Positions 46,011 to 54,712 of a stretch of DNA of 64,000 nucleotides are shown here, one piece after another. The position numbers and the translations under genes are program-made. Under the pieces are notes generated by a model that made no database searches, had not been told where the DNA came from, and saw only the letters and a list, made by a program, of their open reading frames with translations. Within the stretch, counting starts at the first letter, position 1; each line of letters begins with the position of its first letter. Origin of the DNA: Marinobacterium_D sp050908845 (GTDB lineage Bacteria; Pseudomonadota; Gammaproteobacteria; Pseudomonadales; Balneatricaceae); contig NZ_CP194171.1 in assembly GCF_050908845.1 (NCBI RefSeq), positions 2,852,001-2,916,000 on the forward strand, written 5' to 3'.

Positions 46011-46811
46011 TTAGCGTGAATAGTTTTCTGCAAGCCCTGCTGCCGAGCTTTGCGGGTAATTTTGAATCAGGCGCTGAAATGCATGCTGAGAGGCCTCAAG
46101 ATTACCAAGGCGACTCTCGACCACCCCCAGCTTATAGAGCGCATCCGGCACTTTGACGTGACTGGAGAACCGCTCGACAACCGTGGTGAATGAAGCCCGC
46201 GCCTCGGTCAGCGACTGCTGTGCCAGATCAATTTCACCGATCCAGTAATAGGCATTGGCGACGTGATCACTGTCCGGGTAGCGCTGAATAAACGCATCAA
46301 ACGCAGCTTTGGATTCATCGAACTTACGTTCACGAACCAGCTGGAAAGCGCTTTGATAGGCCTCAAGCGCAGTGCCGGCACCCGCCTGGGCAGCCTGGTT
46401 GGCCGTCGCCACTGGCGCCGGTGCCTCGGTCTGCGCAGGCGCAGTGACGCTCGCCTGCGGCACGGATGCCAGGCCATCAGCCTCAGGCATGACACTCCCC
46501 TCTGGCGCAGTGGCGCGGATAATGGCGCTGAAGCGGCGGTCGATATCGCGATAGCGATCACGCTGCTCCTGCTTCATTTTGTCAAGCTGGTACTGCTGTG
46601 TCTCAACCTGCCCGCGGAGTTGGCGCACCTCCTGCTGCAACTGCTGAACCATCATCAGCAGCTGACTCTGCCCGGACTGGCTGACAGACTGAACCTGACG
46701 GCCCGACTGCACTTCGGTAACAGGAATCTGGGTAACTTCAGCGGCCGTTGCCGCGCCGGCCACCAGGGCCAGCGTCAACAACGGCGTGCTGTATAGGCGC
46801 AATACAGGCAT
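46011..46811 (-). CDS. cpoB: Cell division coordinator CpoB (YbgF)
   Basis: Periplasmic protein that links Tol-Pal to peptidoglycan synthesis at the division septum. Residues 1-23 are a signal peptide (ALVAGAATAAEV). A coiled coil (about 50-95, with MVQQLQQEVRQLRGQVETQQ) forms the trimerisation part. After a Pro/Ala/Thr-rich linker, TPR repeats span about 145-262 (AYQSAFQLVRERKFDESKAA). At 266 residues it matches the family. It overlaps the pal stop by one base. Confidence 0.94.
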   Translation of the reverse strand: MPVLRLYSTPLLTLALVAGAATAAEVTQIPVTEVQSGRQVQSVSQSGQSQLLMMVQQLQQEVRQLRGQVETQQYQLDKMKQEQRDRYRDIDRRFSAIIRATAPEGSVMPEADGLASVPQASVTAPAQTEAPAPVATANQAAQAGAGTALEAYQSAFQLVRERKFDESKAAFDAFIQRYPDSDHVANAYYWIGEIDLAQQSLTEARASFTTVVERFSSHVKVPDALYKLGVVESRLGNLEASQHAFQRLIQNYPQSSAAGLAENYSR

Positions 46812-47338
46812 CAGCGGGATACGTATTTCAGCTCAACACGACGGTTCTGCGCCCAGGATGCGTCGCCGCTACCCATTACGGCCGGCTTTTCTTCGCCGTA
46901 GCTGATGGTTTCGATCTGGGAAGAGGAGGCACCGTTTACCACCAGCAGGCGCTCAACGGAGTTCGCGCGACGCTCGCCCAGAGCGATGTTGTATTCGCGG
47001 GTACCGCGCTCGTCAGCGTGACCTTCCAGGCGGATAGACGCGGAGGGGTTCTCTGACAGGTAGCGGGCGTGAGCTTCCAGGTCAGCGAAACCTTCCTGTT
47101 TTACCACTGACTGGTCGAAGTCAAAGTAAAACACGGTCTGCAGCTGATCCAGGGAGCCTGCACTGCCGCCGCTAACGCCGGAGCCATCAACGCCATAAGA
47201 GCTAGCGGAGCCCGAACCGTCCTGGCCGCCCATGGCGCCTTCACCACCTTCAGTTGTTGTGCTGGTGGTGCTACAGCCGGCTGCCCAAATTACAGCTGCG
47301 CCCAGAGTGGCCGCCTTAAAAACGTTCAAAGCTCGCAT
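46811..47338 (-). CDS. pal: Peptidoglycan-associated lipoprotein Pal
   Basis: Outer-membrane lipoprotein that binds diaminopimelate in peptidoglycan and interacts with TolB. Lipobox WAAGC (Cys22), a Ser/Gly-rich linker, and an OmpA-like domain with VFYFDFDQSVV (about 66-76) and LEGHADERGTREYNIALGER (about 106-125). 175 residues. The ribosome site AGGAGA precedes the ATG. The 149-bp gap to tolB may hold its own promoter. Confidence 0.97.
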   Translation of the reverse strand: MRALNVFKAATLGAAVIWAAGCSTTSTTTEGGEGAMGGQDGSGSASSYGVDGSGVSGGSAGSLDQLQTVFYFDFDQSVVKQEGFADLEAHARYLSENPSASIRLEGHADERGTREYNIALGERRANSVERLLVVNGASSSQIETISYGEEKPAVMGSGDASWAQNRRVELKYVSR

Positions 47339-47487
47339 CGGTATCTCCTAGTTAAATTTCGCGACGTTTTGAATCTTGCTAACGCTAATCCCAGCGATTG
47401 CGCTTTGCAAGCAACGACGATGGCCGTAACCACCGCCGTGCTTCTCGCCAGAACAATAGATACTGCTTGGCGACAATCCTTGGTTAA

Positions 47488-48783
47488 TCAGTTCAGGTAC
47501 GGGCTCCAGGCCGGCTCCCGAACGTCTCCGCTGCGGCTGGGCATGCGGAAACGCACCTGACCATCAAGCGACACGGCTGACAGAACGCCACGCCCATTCT
47601 GCTTGGTCGCATAGATAATGATGCTGCCGTTGGGCGCGATGCTCGGTGACTCCTCAAGGCCCGCCTCGGTCAGTATATCAAGACGCCCGGATTTGAGGTC
47701 CTGTACCGCGATAGTGAAATCCGCCCCGGCAGGACGATGTACCATCGCCAGAAAACGCCCATCCTGAGTAAGTCGTCCGCGGGCGTTGTAGTTGCCCTCC
47801 CAGGTCAGGCGCTCGAGATCACGGCTGGCCAGATCCAGCTTGTAAATCTGCGGCTGCCCACCCCGGTCCGAGGTAAAGATGATCGACTTGCCATCCGGCG
47901 TCCAGGTCGGCTCGGTATCGATGGCGTAATGACGGGTGATCCGCTGCAGCTGTCGATTGGCGAGGTTGAGGACATAGATTTCGGGATTACCATCCTTCGA
48001 CAGCACCAACGCCAGGCTGTTGCCATCCGGCGACCAGGCCGGCGCACCGTTGAGCCCCGGAAACGACTGGATTCGCTCGCGTTTGCCGGTGGCCAGGTAC
48101 TGCACATAGATAGCCGGACGTCCCGATTCGAATGACACATAGGCCAGCTTGCGACCATCCTGGGACCAGCTCGGCGACATGATCGGCTCACTGGATTCCA
48201 TGACAGTTCGGGGACGCGCGCCATCCCAGTCCGCCAGCTGCAGTTTGTAACTGTTGGCAGCGCCGTTACGGTCAGCCTGGATATAGACGATACGGGTGGA
48301 AAAGGCACCTTTGAGGCCGGTCAGCGCCTCGAATACCTGATCGGAAATGTAGTGCGCCGCGTCACGCAGCTGAGCTGTGCTGGTAGTCACCAGGTTATTT
48401 TCCAGTTTCACCGGCTGCTCTTTCAGCACATCATAAAGACCGAAATTGATACTGATCTGACCATTGGCCGCAGGCTCCATGCGACCAATCAGAAGGTAAT
48501 CGGCGCCGGATACTCGCCAGTCACGGTAAAAAATATCGCCCTGACGGGTCGGGAAGCTCAGCATGCTTTTCCGCGGCAGCGCCGAGAAAAAGCCACTGCG
48601 CGCCAGATCCTGCTCAACCACCTTGGAGACATCTTCCGGTAATGCGCTACCACCGCTCCAGCCAAAGGGAACCACTGCAACCGGCGAGGGTTCGGCAACC
48701 CCCTGGGTCACCTCAATCACCAGCTCTGCCCGGGCCGCTGTTGCCATCAAAAGAAAGCAGATTGAAATCAGTATCTGTCTCAT
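47488..48783 (-). CDS. tolB: Tol-Pal system translocation protein TolB
   Basis: Periplasmic six-bladed beta-propeller that links Pal to the TolQRA motor. A signal peptide ends ATAARAEL. The N-terminal domain runs to about residue 160. Propeller repeats of the PD40 type follow, with recurring SPDGxxLA / TPDGKSIIFTSDRGG units. It is 431 residues, full length, 12 bp after tolA. Confidence 0.97.
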   Translation of the reverse strand: MRQILISICFLLMATAARAELVIEVTQGVAEPSPVAVVPFGWSGGSALPEDVSKVVEQDLARSGFFSALPRKSMLSFPTRQGDIFYRDWRVSGADYLLIGRMEPAANGQISINFGLYDVLKEQPVKLENNLVTTSTAQLRDAAHYISDQVFEALTGLKGAFSTRIVYIQADRNGAANSYKLQLADWDGARPRTVMESSEPIMSPSWSQDGRKLAYVSFESGRPAIYVQYLATGKRERIQSFPGLNGAPAWSPDGNSLALVLSKDGNPEIYVLNLANRQLQRITRHYAIDTEPTWTPDGKSIIFTSDRGGQPQIYKLDLASRDLERLTWEGNYNARGRLTQDGRFLAMVHRPAGADFTIAVQDLKSGRLDILTEAGLEESPSIAPNGSIIIYATKQNGRGVLSAVSLDGQVRFRMPSRSGDVREPAWSPYLN

Positions 48784-48795
48784 CCGTTTACCACC

Positions 48796-49710
48796 TTAGT
48801 ACCTTAATCCTTCCGGCCTGAATACCACGCGAATCGATCTCAACCGTCGCTCAAACACGATCGGATCGACCTCGGCGACTCTTTCGAAGCGTTCGGTGCG
48901 GTAGACCGCCTGCAGCGCAGAGCGATCGAACGCAGCATCGCCGCTACTCTCGACAATAGACGCCTGGTCGATTTCACCGTTCCCCAACAGGCGGATCGAT
49001 ACGACCGCCTCCATGCCGTTTCGCGCTGTGGCGGGAATACGCCAGTTGCGTTGCAGCAGCCCATGAATATAACTGGTGATGTCACCCACAACAGCCTGAG
49101 CCCTCTGCGCCGCCTGCCGGGCCTGTTCCGCCCGCGCCTGCGCTGCGGCCTCTTCTGCGCGCTGCTTTGCAGCGGCTTCCGCACGGGCCTGAGCCTGGGC
49201 TTCAGCTTTCGCCCTGGCAGCAGCCTCCTGTTGCGCTTTTTCTTCCGCCTGACGCCTGGCCTGCTCCTGCCGCTTGGCCTCTTCCGCCGCTTTCTGCTTT
49301 GCCAGTGCTTCGGCTTTTTTCCTGGCAGCAAGTTCCGCTTTCTTTTTCTCAGCGGCGGCTTTTTCCGCCTCCTGCTTGGCAGCCAGCTGTTTCTGGCGCT
49401 GAACCTCGGCGCGCGCCTTCTCCTGGGCCTGCCGCTCAGCCTCCGCAGCCTTGCGACGCGTCTCTTCCGCCTGACGCTGTTTGGCTTCGGCCTGTTGCTG
49501 AGCCTGAGGGTCCGCCTGCTCGGGCGGCGCCGAGCTCTGCCCCGCATCCCGGGTCAGCGCTTCAAGGTCGATCATCTTTGCCTGAATATGACGCGGGGTA
49601 CGCCGCTCGGGCTCCGCGGTACCCACCCAGTGGGTCAACAGCCCGCCCAGAATCACCACATGCAGCAGCGTTGCCAGTATCGTTGGCAGAATATATCCGC
49701 GTAACTCCAC
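48796..49710 (-). CDS. tolA: Tol-Pal system envelope-spanning protein TolA
   Basis: One membrane helix (about 8-27, ILPTILATLLHVVILGGLL) is followed by a long Ala/Lys/Glu/Gln-rich helical domain (about 60-205) that spans the periplasm. The C-terminal domain III (about 206-304) contacts TolB and Pal. At 304 residues it is shorter than E. coli TolA (421), with most of the difference in the helical region, which is known to vary. A TonB-like C-terminus is visible (MEAVVSIRLLGNGEIDQASI). Confidence 0.92.
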   Translation of the reverse strand: MELRGYILPTILATLLHVVILGGLLTHWVGTAEPERRTPRHIQAKMIDLEALTRDAGQSSAPPEQADPQAQQQAEAKQRQAEETRRKAAEAERQAQEKARAEVQRQKQLAAKQEAEKAAAEKKKAELAARKKAEALAKQKAAEEAKRQEQARRQAEEKAQQEAAARAKAEAQAQARAEAAAKQRAEEAAAQARAEQARQAAQRAQAVVGDITSYIHGLLQRNWRIPATARNGMEAVVSIRLLGNGEIDQASIVESSGDAAFDRSALQAVYRTERFERVAEVDPIVFERRLRSIRVVFRPEGLRY

Positions 49711-49714
49711 CAGC

Positions 49715-50143
49715 CTACTCCGTCACCAGGCCGACACTGGAGGCGCCAGCCCCTTTCAGCAACACCATCAGCTGAACCACGGCATCGTAGTTGACGTTTT
49801 TATCGCCACGCACCAGCAGCAGCTTGTCCGGGCTCGCACTCAACACCTTACCGACCCGGCTTGCGACCTCTTCTGCGGTTATCGGTTCCTTCTCGTCCGC
49901 GCCGCCCACGTTGATGTAATAGGCTCCCTCACGGTCCACTGAGACGATCAACGGATCACTGTCCTCGGTATCCACCGGCTCCGCGCTGGTCTGCGGCAGA
50001 TCCACGTCCACCCCCTGGGTGAGCATGGGCGCCGTTACCATGAAGATAATCAGCAGCACCATGGTCACGTCGATATAGGGCACCACGTTGATTTCGGCGT
50101 TGAGTTTGCGCTTTTTTCGCACCCTCCTGATCATGCTATCCAA
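49715..50143 (-). CDS. tolR: Tol-Pal system motor protein TolR
   Basis: Inner-membrane ExbD/TolR family protein. The single helix VPYIDVTMVLLIIFMVTAPM (about 21-40) contains the conserved proton-pathway aspartate. The periplasmic domain follows. At 142 residues it matches E. coli TolR. It lies 2 bp after tolQ and 4 bp before tolA. Confidence 0.96.
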   Translation of the reverse strand: MDSMIRRVRKKRKLNAEINVVPYIDVTMVLLIIFMVTAPMLTQGVDVDLPQTSAEPVDTEDSDPLIVSVDREGAYYINVGGADEKEPITAEEVASRVGKVLSASPDKLLLVRGDKNVNYDAVVQLMVLLKGAGASSVGLVTE

Positions 50144-50145
50144 CC

Positions 50146-50853
50146 TCAGGCTGCCGCGTGTACACGCCGATAGAGAATGCTCGCAAACTCATCGGCAAAG
50201 GTTTCGTAGCTGTTCATCAACCACTCGGACTTGGCCGAGAAGCGGTTGTAGGCGATCACCGCCGGAATCGCGGCAAACAACCCCATCGCGGTTGCAACCA
50301 GCGCTTCGGAGATGCCGGGCGCGACAGAGGCCAGCGTAGCCTGATGGACATTGGCAAGACCGCGAAAGGCGTTCATGATCCCCCAAACGGTACCGAACAG
50401 GCCGATATAGGGACTGGTTGAACCGACGGTGGCGAGGAATGGCAGGTGACGTTCGAGACGCTCTTCTTCACGGGCAAGACACACCCGCATGCTGCGCTGA
50501 ACGCCGTTCATAACGACCTCGGGATCGACACCCGGCTGCTTGGTCAGGCGGGTAAACTCTTTCAGGCCGGCGCGAAAAATATTTTCAGCGCCGCAGGCCT
50601 GGTTCGGTGTCGCATTGACCTCGCGAAACAGGTGGCTGAGATCAACCCCTGACCAGAAGCGCTCTTCGAAATGCCGCAGGGAACTCTGCGCACGCCGTAA
50701 CACCTGGCGACGCTGAAAGATCATTACCCAGGACAGGAAGGAGGCCAGCAACAGCAACAGCATAACCAGTTGCACTACAAAGCTGGCATTAAGCACCAAG
50801 CCCCAGATCGACAGTTTGTCTTCCACGTAAAGCTCCCGAAATATCTCGCTCAA
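50146..50853 (-). CDS. tolQ: Tol-Pal system motor protein TolQ
   Basis: MotA/TolQ/ExbB family proton channel with three membrane helices: one near residues 18-42, and two near 135-160 and 170-195 in the TVGSTSPYIGLFGTVWGIMN and ALVATAMGLFAAIPAVIAYN blocks. 235 residues. Overlaps the ybgC stop by 4 bp. Confidence 0.97.
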   Translation of the reverse strand: MSEIFRELYVEDKLSIWGLVLNASFVVQLVMLLLLLASFLSWVMIFQRRQVLRRAQSSLRHFEERFWSGVDLSHLFREVNATPNQACGAENIFRAGLKEFTRLTKQPGVDPEVVMNGVQRSMRVCLAREEERLERHLPFLATVGSTSPYIGLFGTVWGIMNAFRGLANVHQATLASVAPGISEALVATAMGLFAAIPAVIAYNRFSAKSEWLMNSYETFADEFASILYRRVHAAA

Positions 50854-51254
50854 TCAAGTTGCATCATGCCCGCGGCCAGCTCTCTGGGCCAGCGACGGGG
50901 TTTAAAGGTCGTACTATTTACACAGGCCACCCGGATCAGGCCTTCACAAAGCACCTGCCCCGATAGCGAATCAACCACCGTCTGGGCGAACAGAAGGCTT
51001 GCCGCACCCCGCTCTTCGATAGCGGTGCGCACAATAAGTTCATCATCAAGTTTCGCTGGTTTCAGATATCGGGATTCGACGCTGTGAACGACGAAAAGAC
51101 AGTGGTCGGCAGCAAGGCGCTGCTGTGAATAGCCCAGATGGCGGAGCATTTCCGTGCGTGCGCGCTCCATGAATTTCAGATAATTAACGTAGTAGACGAT
51201 GCCGCCAAAATCCGTGTCTTCAATATAGACCCGCACAGGCCACTCGAACGCCAT
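50850..51254 (-). CDS. ybgC: Acyl-CoA thioesterase YbgC of the Tol-Pal operon
   Basis: Hot-dog fold thioesterase. The active-site block is VYIEDTDFGGIVYYVNYLKF (about 8-27) with the catalytic aspartate in TDFGG. The start MAFEWPVRVY at 51254 matches the family length (134 residues) and has GGGGCAG upstream; in-frame ATGs at 51266 and 51284 are alternatives. It is the first tol-operon gene here. Confidence 0.93.
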   Translation of the reverse strand: MAFEWPVRVYIEDTDFGGIVYYVNYLKFMERARTEMLRHLGYSQQRLAADHCLFVVHSVESRYLKPAKLDDELIVRTAIEERGAASLLFAQTVVDSLSGQVLCEGLIRVACVNSTTFKPRRWPRELAAGMMQLD

Positions 51255-51329
51255 GCTCTGCCCCATCCGGTTGGTTGAGGGCACACAATAGCAGGAGGGA
51301 AATTTTATACAAGCCGGCAGCGGCGGGGT

Positions 51330-51647
51330 TCAGCCGCGACCGGTAAGGCGTTTAACTTTGCCACTGCAGGATACACAGAGATCAACAGCCGGATCAGCAC
51401 GAAGATGGTTGTTTTCAATCTCTTCACCACAGCCGATACAGTAGCCGTAGAGCCCTGTATCGATACGGGCGATGGCGGCATCAACCCGATGCAGATCATG
51501 CTTGATCTGCTCCACCAGCACGTCCGCCGTTTCAGCAGCCAGATTGCCATTCACCCGGGCCGGTTTGATTGCCTGCAGGTCGGCTTCGAGCTCCGCCCGC
51601 AGCTGGTAAAGTACCTGCTTTGGATTATCGCCATTGGAATGAATCAC
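51330..51647 (-). CDS. TraR/DksA-type C4 zinc-finger protein
   Basis: A 105-residue protein with an N-terminal helical region (about 10-65) and a four-cysteine zinc finger CIGCGEEIENN...CVSC (about 71-95), the layout of short DksA-like proteins. DksA relatives bind the secondary channel of RNA polymerase, but the acidic tip of the coiled coil cannot be judged here, so the activity is uncertain. It sits alone between ruvB and ybgC, which are adjacent in many related genomes, with gaps of 108 and 75 bp. Confidence 0.85.
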   Translation of the reverse strand: MIHSNGDNPKQVLYQLRAELEADLQAIKPARVNGNLAAETADVLVEQIKHDLHRVDAAIARIDTGLYGYCIGCGEEIENNHLRADPAVDLCVSCSGKVKRLTGRG

Positions 51648-51755
51648 TGTCGGACACCCATCACCCTGTTATTAGATGGGCTGATAATAGGAGAGGAGCG
51701 CCGCGCCAACCTTGATTAGCGTCAGTACCTCATACTCCGAAAGTCCAATAGTGAA

Positions 51756-52775
51756 TCAGGCTTGATCGCGGTCAGGTCTGTCGATCCCGAAGTGGAGGTA
51801 GGCGTGATCCGTGACTACCCTGCCCCGCGGGGTGCGCATGATAAATCCCTGCTGAATCAGGAACGGCTCCAGCACATCCTCAATGGTGTCCCGCTCTTCG
51901 CTGATCGCCGCTGCCAGGTTATCGACTCCAACCGGGCCACCACCGAACTTCTCGATCATCGCCAACAGCAGACGGCGGTCCATATGATCGAAACCGCGCT
52001 CATCCACGTTAAGCATATTCAGCGCCAGATCGGCGATCTCGCGGGTAATACGACCCTCACCCCGCACTTCGGCGTAATCCCGGGCACGGCGCAGCAGGCG
52101 GTTGGCGATACGCGGCGTACCACGGGATCGGCAGGCCACCTCGCGGGCACCCTCTTCCTCGATCGGCGTATCGGAGAGCTGCGCCGAGCGCATAACGATC
52201 CGGGTCAGATCATCAACACTGTAGTATTCAAGCCGCTGCACTATGCCGAAGCGGTCACGCAGCGGCGAGGTCAGCAGCCCGGCACGGGTGGTCGCACCAA
52301 CCAGGGTAAAGGGAGGCAGATCGATCTTGATGGAGCGCGCCGCCGGCCCCTCGCCGATCATGATATCGAGCTGATAGTCCTCCATGGCGGGATAGAGCAC
52401 CTCCTCCACGTTGGCACTGAGACGGTGGATCTCGTCAATAAACAGCACATCGTTGGGCTCAAGATTGGTCAGCAGCGCCGCCACATCCCCGGCCTTTTCC
52501 AGCACCGGGCCCGAGGTGGTCTTGATCTGCGAGCCCATCTCGTTGGAGATGATATTGGCCAGGGTGGTTTTACCCAGCCCCGGCGGACCGAAGATCAGCG
52601 TGTGATCCAGCGCCTCGCCGCGATTGCGAGCGGCATGGATAAAGATCTCCATCTGTTCGCGCACGCGGGGCTGGCCGTGATAGTCCTGCAGCATTTTCGG
52701 GCGGATGGCCCGATCCTGCACCTCTTCCGCCGGCTGCGCCACGGGACTGATAAAGCGATCCTCTTCGATTTTCAT
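51756..52775 (-). CDS. ruvB: Holliday junction branch migration helicase RuvB
   Basis: Hexameric AAA+ motor that drives branch migration together with RuvA. Walker A is FGPPGLGKTTLA (about 63-74), Walker B is LFIDEIHRL (about 110-118), and the winged-helix C-terminus contains RTPRGRVVTDHAYLHFG. 339 residues. 10 bp after ruvA. Confidence 0.98.
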   Translation of the reverse strand: MKIEEDRFISPVAQPAEEVQDRAIRPKMLQDYHGQPRVREQMEIFIHAARNRGEALDHTLIFGPPGLGKTTLANIISNEMGSQIKTTSGPVLEKAGDVAALLTNLEPNDVLFIDEIHRLSANVEEVLYPAMEDYQLDIMIGEGPAARSIKIDLPPFTLVGATTRAGLLTSPLRDRFGIVQRLEYYSVDDLTRIVMRSAQLSDTPIEEEGAREVACRSRGTPRIANRLLRRARDYAEVRGEGRITREIADLALNMLNVDERGFDHMDRRLLLAMIEKFGGGPVGVDNLAAAISEERDTIEDVLEPFLIQQGFIMRTPRGRVVTDHAYLHFGIDRPDRDQA

Positions 52776-52785
52776 CCGTGACTCC

Positions 52786-53415
52786 TCAACCGCCGACCAT
52801 GGACTTGAGCGCGGTACGGATCAGCTCTTCAACACTGGCGCCCTCACCCAGCGCGGAGACGGAGTTCTCGATCGCCTTGGTGGCCTGTACCGGTTTGTAG
52901 CCGAGGGCAATCAGTGCACTTTCCGCTTCCTGCCGGTTATCAGCAACCACCGGCGCAGTCACGCCACCCTCGCTGGCCGCAAGAGCAAACTCGGTCATGG
53001 TGGGGAGTTCCAGCCGGTCCAGCTTGTCCTTCATCTCGACGATCAGACGCTCGGCGGTTTTCTTGCCCACGCCGGGAATCCGTACCAGGGTGGCAGTGTC
53101 TTCGTTGTGAACGCAGCGGATAAACTCCTCGCTACTGGTACCGGACAGTATCGCCAGCGCCAGCTTCGGGCCAACGCCATTGGTCTTGATCAGGGCACGG
53201 AACAGGATTCGCTCCTGCTGATCTGCAAAGCCGTACAGCAGCTGAGCATCCTCGCGAACCACCATATGGGTATAGAGCACCACGGACTCGCCCAGCGCCG
53301 GCAGTTTGTAGAAGGTGTTCATTGAGGCCTCGACCTCATAGCCGACGCCGTTAACGTCCAGCAACAGCTGCGGTGGTTGCTTCTCGGCCAGCTCGCCAGT
53401 TAAACGTCCTATCAC
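52786..53415 (-). CDS. ruvA: Holliday junction recognition protein RuvA
   Basis: Tetrameric junction-binding protein. The OB-fold N-terminus begins MIGRLTGELAEKQPPQLLLD. Helix-hairpin-helix motifs include KTNGVGPKLALAILSG (about 74-89) and IPGVGKKTAERLIVEMKDKL (about 112-131). The C-terminal RuvB-binding domain is at 165-209. Its start overlaps the TRIC gene stop by 4 bp. Confidence 0.97.
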   Translation of the reverse strand: MIGRLTGELAEKQPPQLLLDVNGVGYEVEASMNTFYKLPALGESVVLYTHMVVREDAQLLYGFADQQERILFRALIKTNGVGPKLALAILSGTSSEEFIRCVHNEDTATLVRIPGVGKKTAERLIVEMKDKLDRLELPTMTEFALAASEGGVTAPVVADNRQEAESALIALGYKPVQATKAIENSVSALGEGASVEELIRTALKSMVGG

Positions 53416-54092
53416 GGTTCCCGATTCTCCATCTGTCTGGCCTCGTCTGGAGATTCCAGACGATGACCGCGAACAATAAACTCCGGCAGCCGCAGGCCGG
53501 CTACCAGCCCCGCCATGCGGGTTATAAAGATAATGATCATGGCACTGATATCGAGCCAGGGGCTGGGCTCATCAACCAGCTGAATTGCCACCAGGTAGAA
53601 AAGCGCCCCAAGCAGCGCCGAGGTGGCATAAAGCTCACCACCTCGCTGCAGTACCAGCGGAATCTGACCGGTCAACACATCGCGGATCATGCCACCGGCC
53701 ACGCCGGTAATCACCGCCATCATCACCGCCACCGCTTCCGGTGCGCCGGCTGCCAGCGCTTTCTGCAGACCCAGGATGGCAAATACGGCAAGCCCCATGG
53801 CATCGAGCACCAGCAGCGCCCGACGCGGCGACGGGAGATAGCGAGCAGCTATAAATGCCATGACAGCGCTGACGATAGCGACATATAGATAGAGCGTATC
53901 CTCGACCCAGACCAGTGGATACAGATCCAGGGTAATATCGCGGATGGTGCCACCGCCCAGCGCGGTCACAAACCCGAGCACCATCACACCCAGAATATCC
54001 AGCCGCTTGCCTGGCGCGGCGATCGCGCCGGTAATGGCAAAGATGGCGACACCGATCAGGTCGGCCAGGTAGATAAACTCGACGTATTCCAT
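53412..54092 (-). CDS. TRIC-type trimeric cation channel family protein (YicG/UPF0126)
   Basis: Inner-membrane protein of 226 residues with about seven helices and two repeated glycine-rich motifs, GFVTALGGGTIRDITL (about 40-55) and VITGVAGGMIRDVLTG (about 127-142), typical of prokaryotic TRIC channels. Some members conduct K+; others may carry small metabolites. It overlaps both the ruvC stop (1 bp) and the ruvA start (4 bp), so it is embedded in the ruv operon, which is unusual for a channel gene. Confidence 0.9.
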   Translation of the reverse strand: MEYVEFIYLADLIGVAIFAITGAIAAPGKRLDILGVMVLGFVTALGGGTIRDITLDLYPLVWVEDTLYLYVAIVSAVMAFIAARYLPSPRRALLVLDAMGLAVFAILGLQKALAAGAPEAVAVMMAVITGVAGGMIRDVLTGQIPLVLQRGGELYATSALLGALFYLVAIQLVDEPSPWLDISAMIIIFITRMAGLVAGLRLPEFIVRGHRLESPDEARQMENREP

Positions 54093-54607
54093 TACTGCCA
54101 GCGCCCCCGCACCACTTTTCTGGCACCGGCGGTGACTATCTGCCGGTTACGGTTATGGGCATGACAGAGCGCGATCGCCAGCGCATCCGCCGCGTCCGCC
54201 TGAGGCCTGCCCGGCAGTTTGAGCAGGTGAGCGACCATGGTCTGGACCTGGGTTTTATCTGCGCCGCCGTTACCCACCACCGACTGTTTAACCAGACGCG
54301 CCGCGTACTCAGCCACCGGCAGCCCCGCATTGGCACCGGCAACCATCGCCACGCCCCGCGCCTGACCCAGCTTGAGCGCCGAATCGGCGTTGCGTGACAT
54401 GAACACCTGCTCGATCGCCATCTCCTGGGGTATGTACTGGTCAATAATCGCGCTGACGCCGGCGTAAACCTGCTGCAGCCGCTCCGCCAGCACATCACCC
54501 TGGATACGAATGCAGCCGCTGGTTACGTACTCATAACGGGGCCCATCGATATTAATCACCCCGTATCCGGTGATACGTGACCCCGGATCTATTCCCAATA
54601 TCAGCAT
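54092..54607 (-). CDS. ruvC: Holliday junction resolvase RuvC
   Basis: Endonuclease that resolves four-way junctions after RuvAB migration. The first catalytic aspartate is in MLILGIDPGSRITGYG (Asp7), a glutamate is in AIEQVFMSRN, and the last acidic pair is in QADAADALAIALCH. The start at 54607 gives 171 residues, as in E. coli; the frame extends 13 codons further without family similarity. Confidence 0.96.
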   Translation of the reverse strand: MLILGIDPGSRITGYGVINIDGPRYEYVTSGCIRIQGDVLAERLQQVYAGVSAIIDQYIPQEMAIEQVFMSRNADSALKLGQARGVAMVAGANAGLPVAEYAARLVKQSVVGNGGADKTQVQTMVAHLLKLPGRPQADAADALAIALCHAHNRNRQIVTAGARKVVRGRWQ

Positions 54608-54647
54608 GCTGCCGCCCAATCCCTCAAACTGGCTCGATAATAACAAA

Positions 54648-54673
54648 AAAGCCGGAGCACTGGCTCCGGCTTT
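54648..54673 (-). terminator. Terminator between yebC and ruvC
   Basis: GCCGGAGC and GCTCCGGC form an 8-bp stem with an ACTG loop and a U6 run on the minus strand. It separates yebC from ruvC, which are often cotranscribed. Confidence 0.85.
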
Positions 54674-54712
54674 CTCAACAGGGGCAGCGCCCCAAAACAG
54701 CCACTCGGGCGA

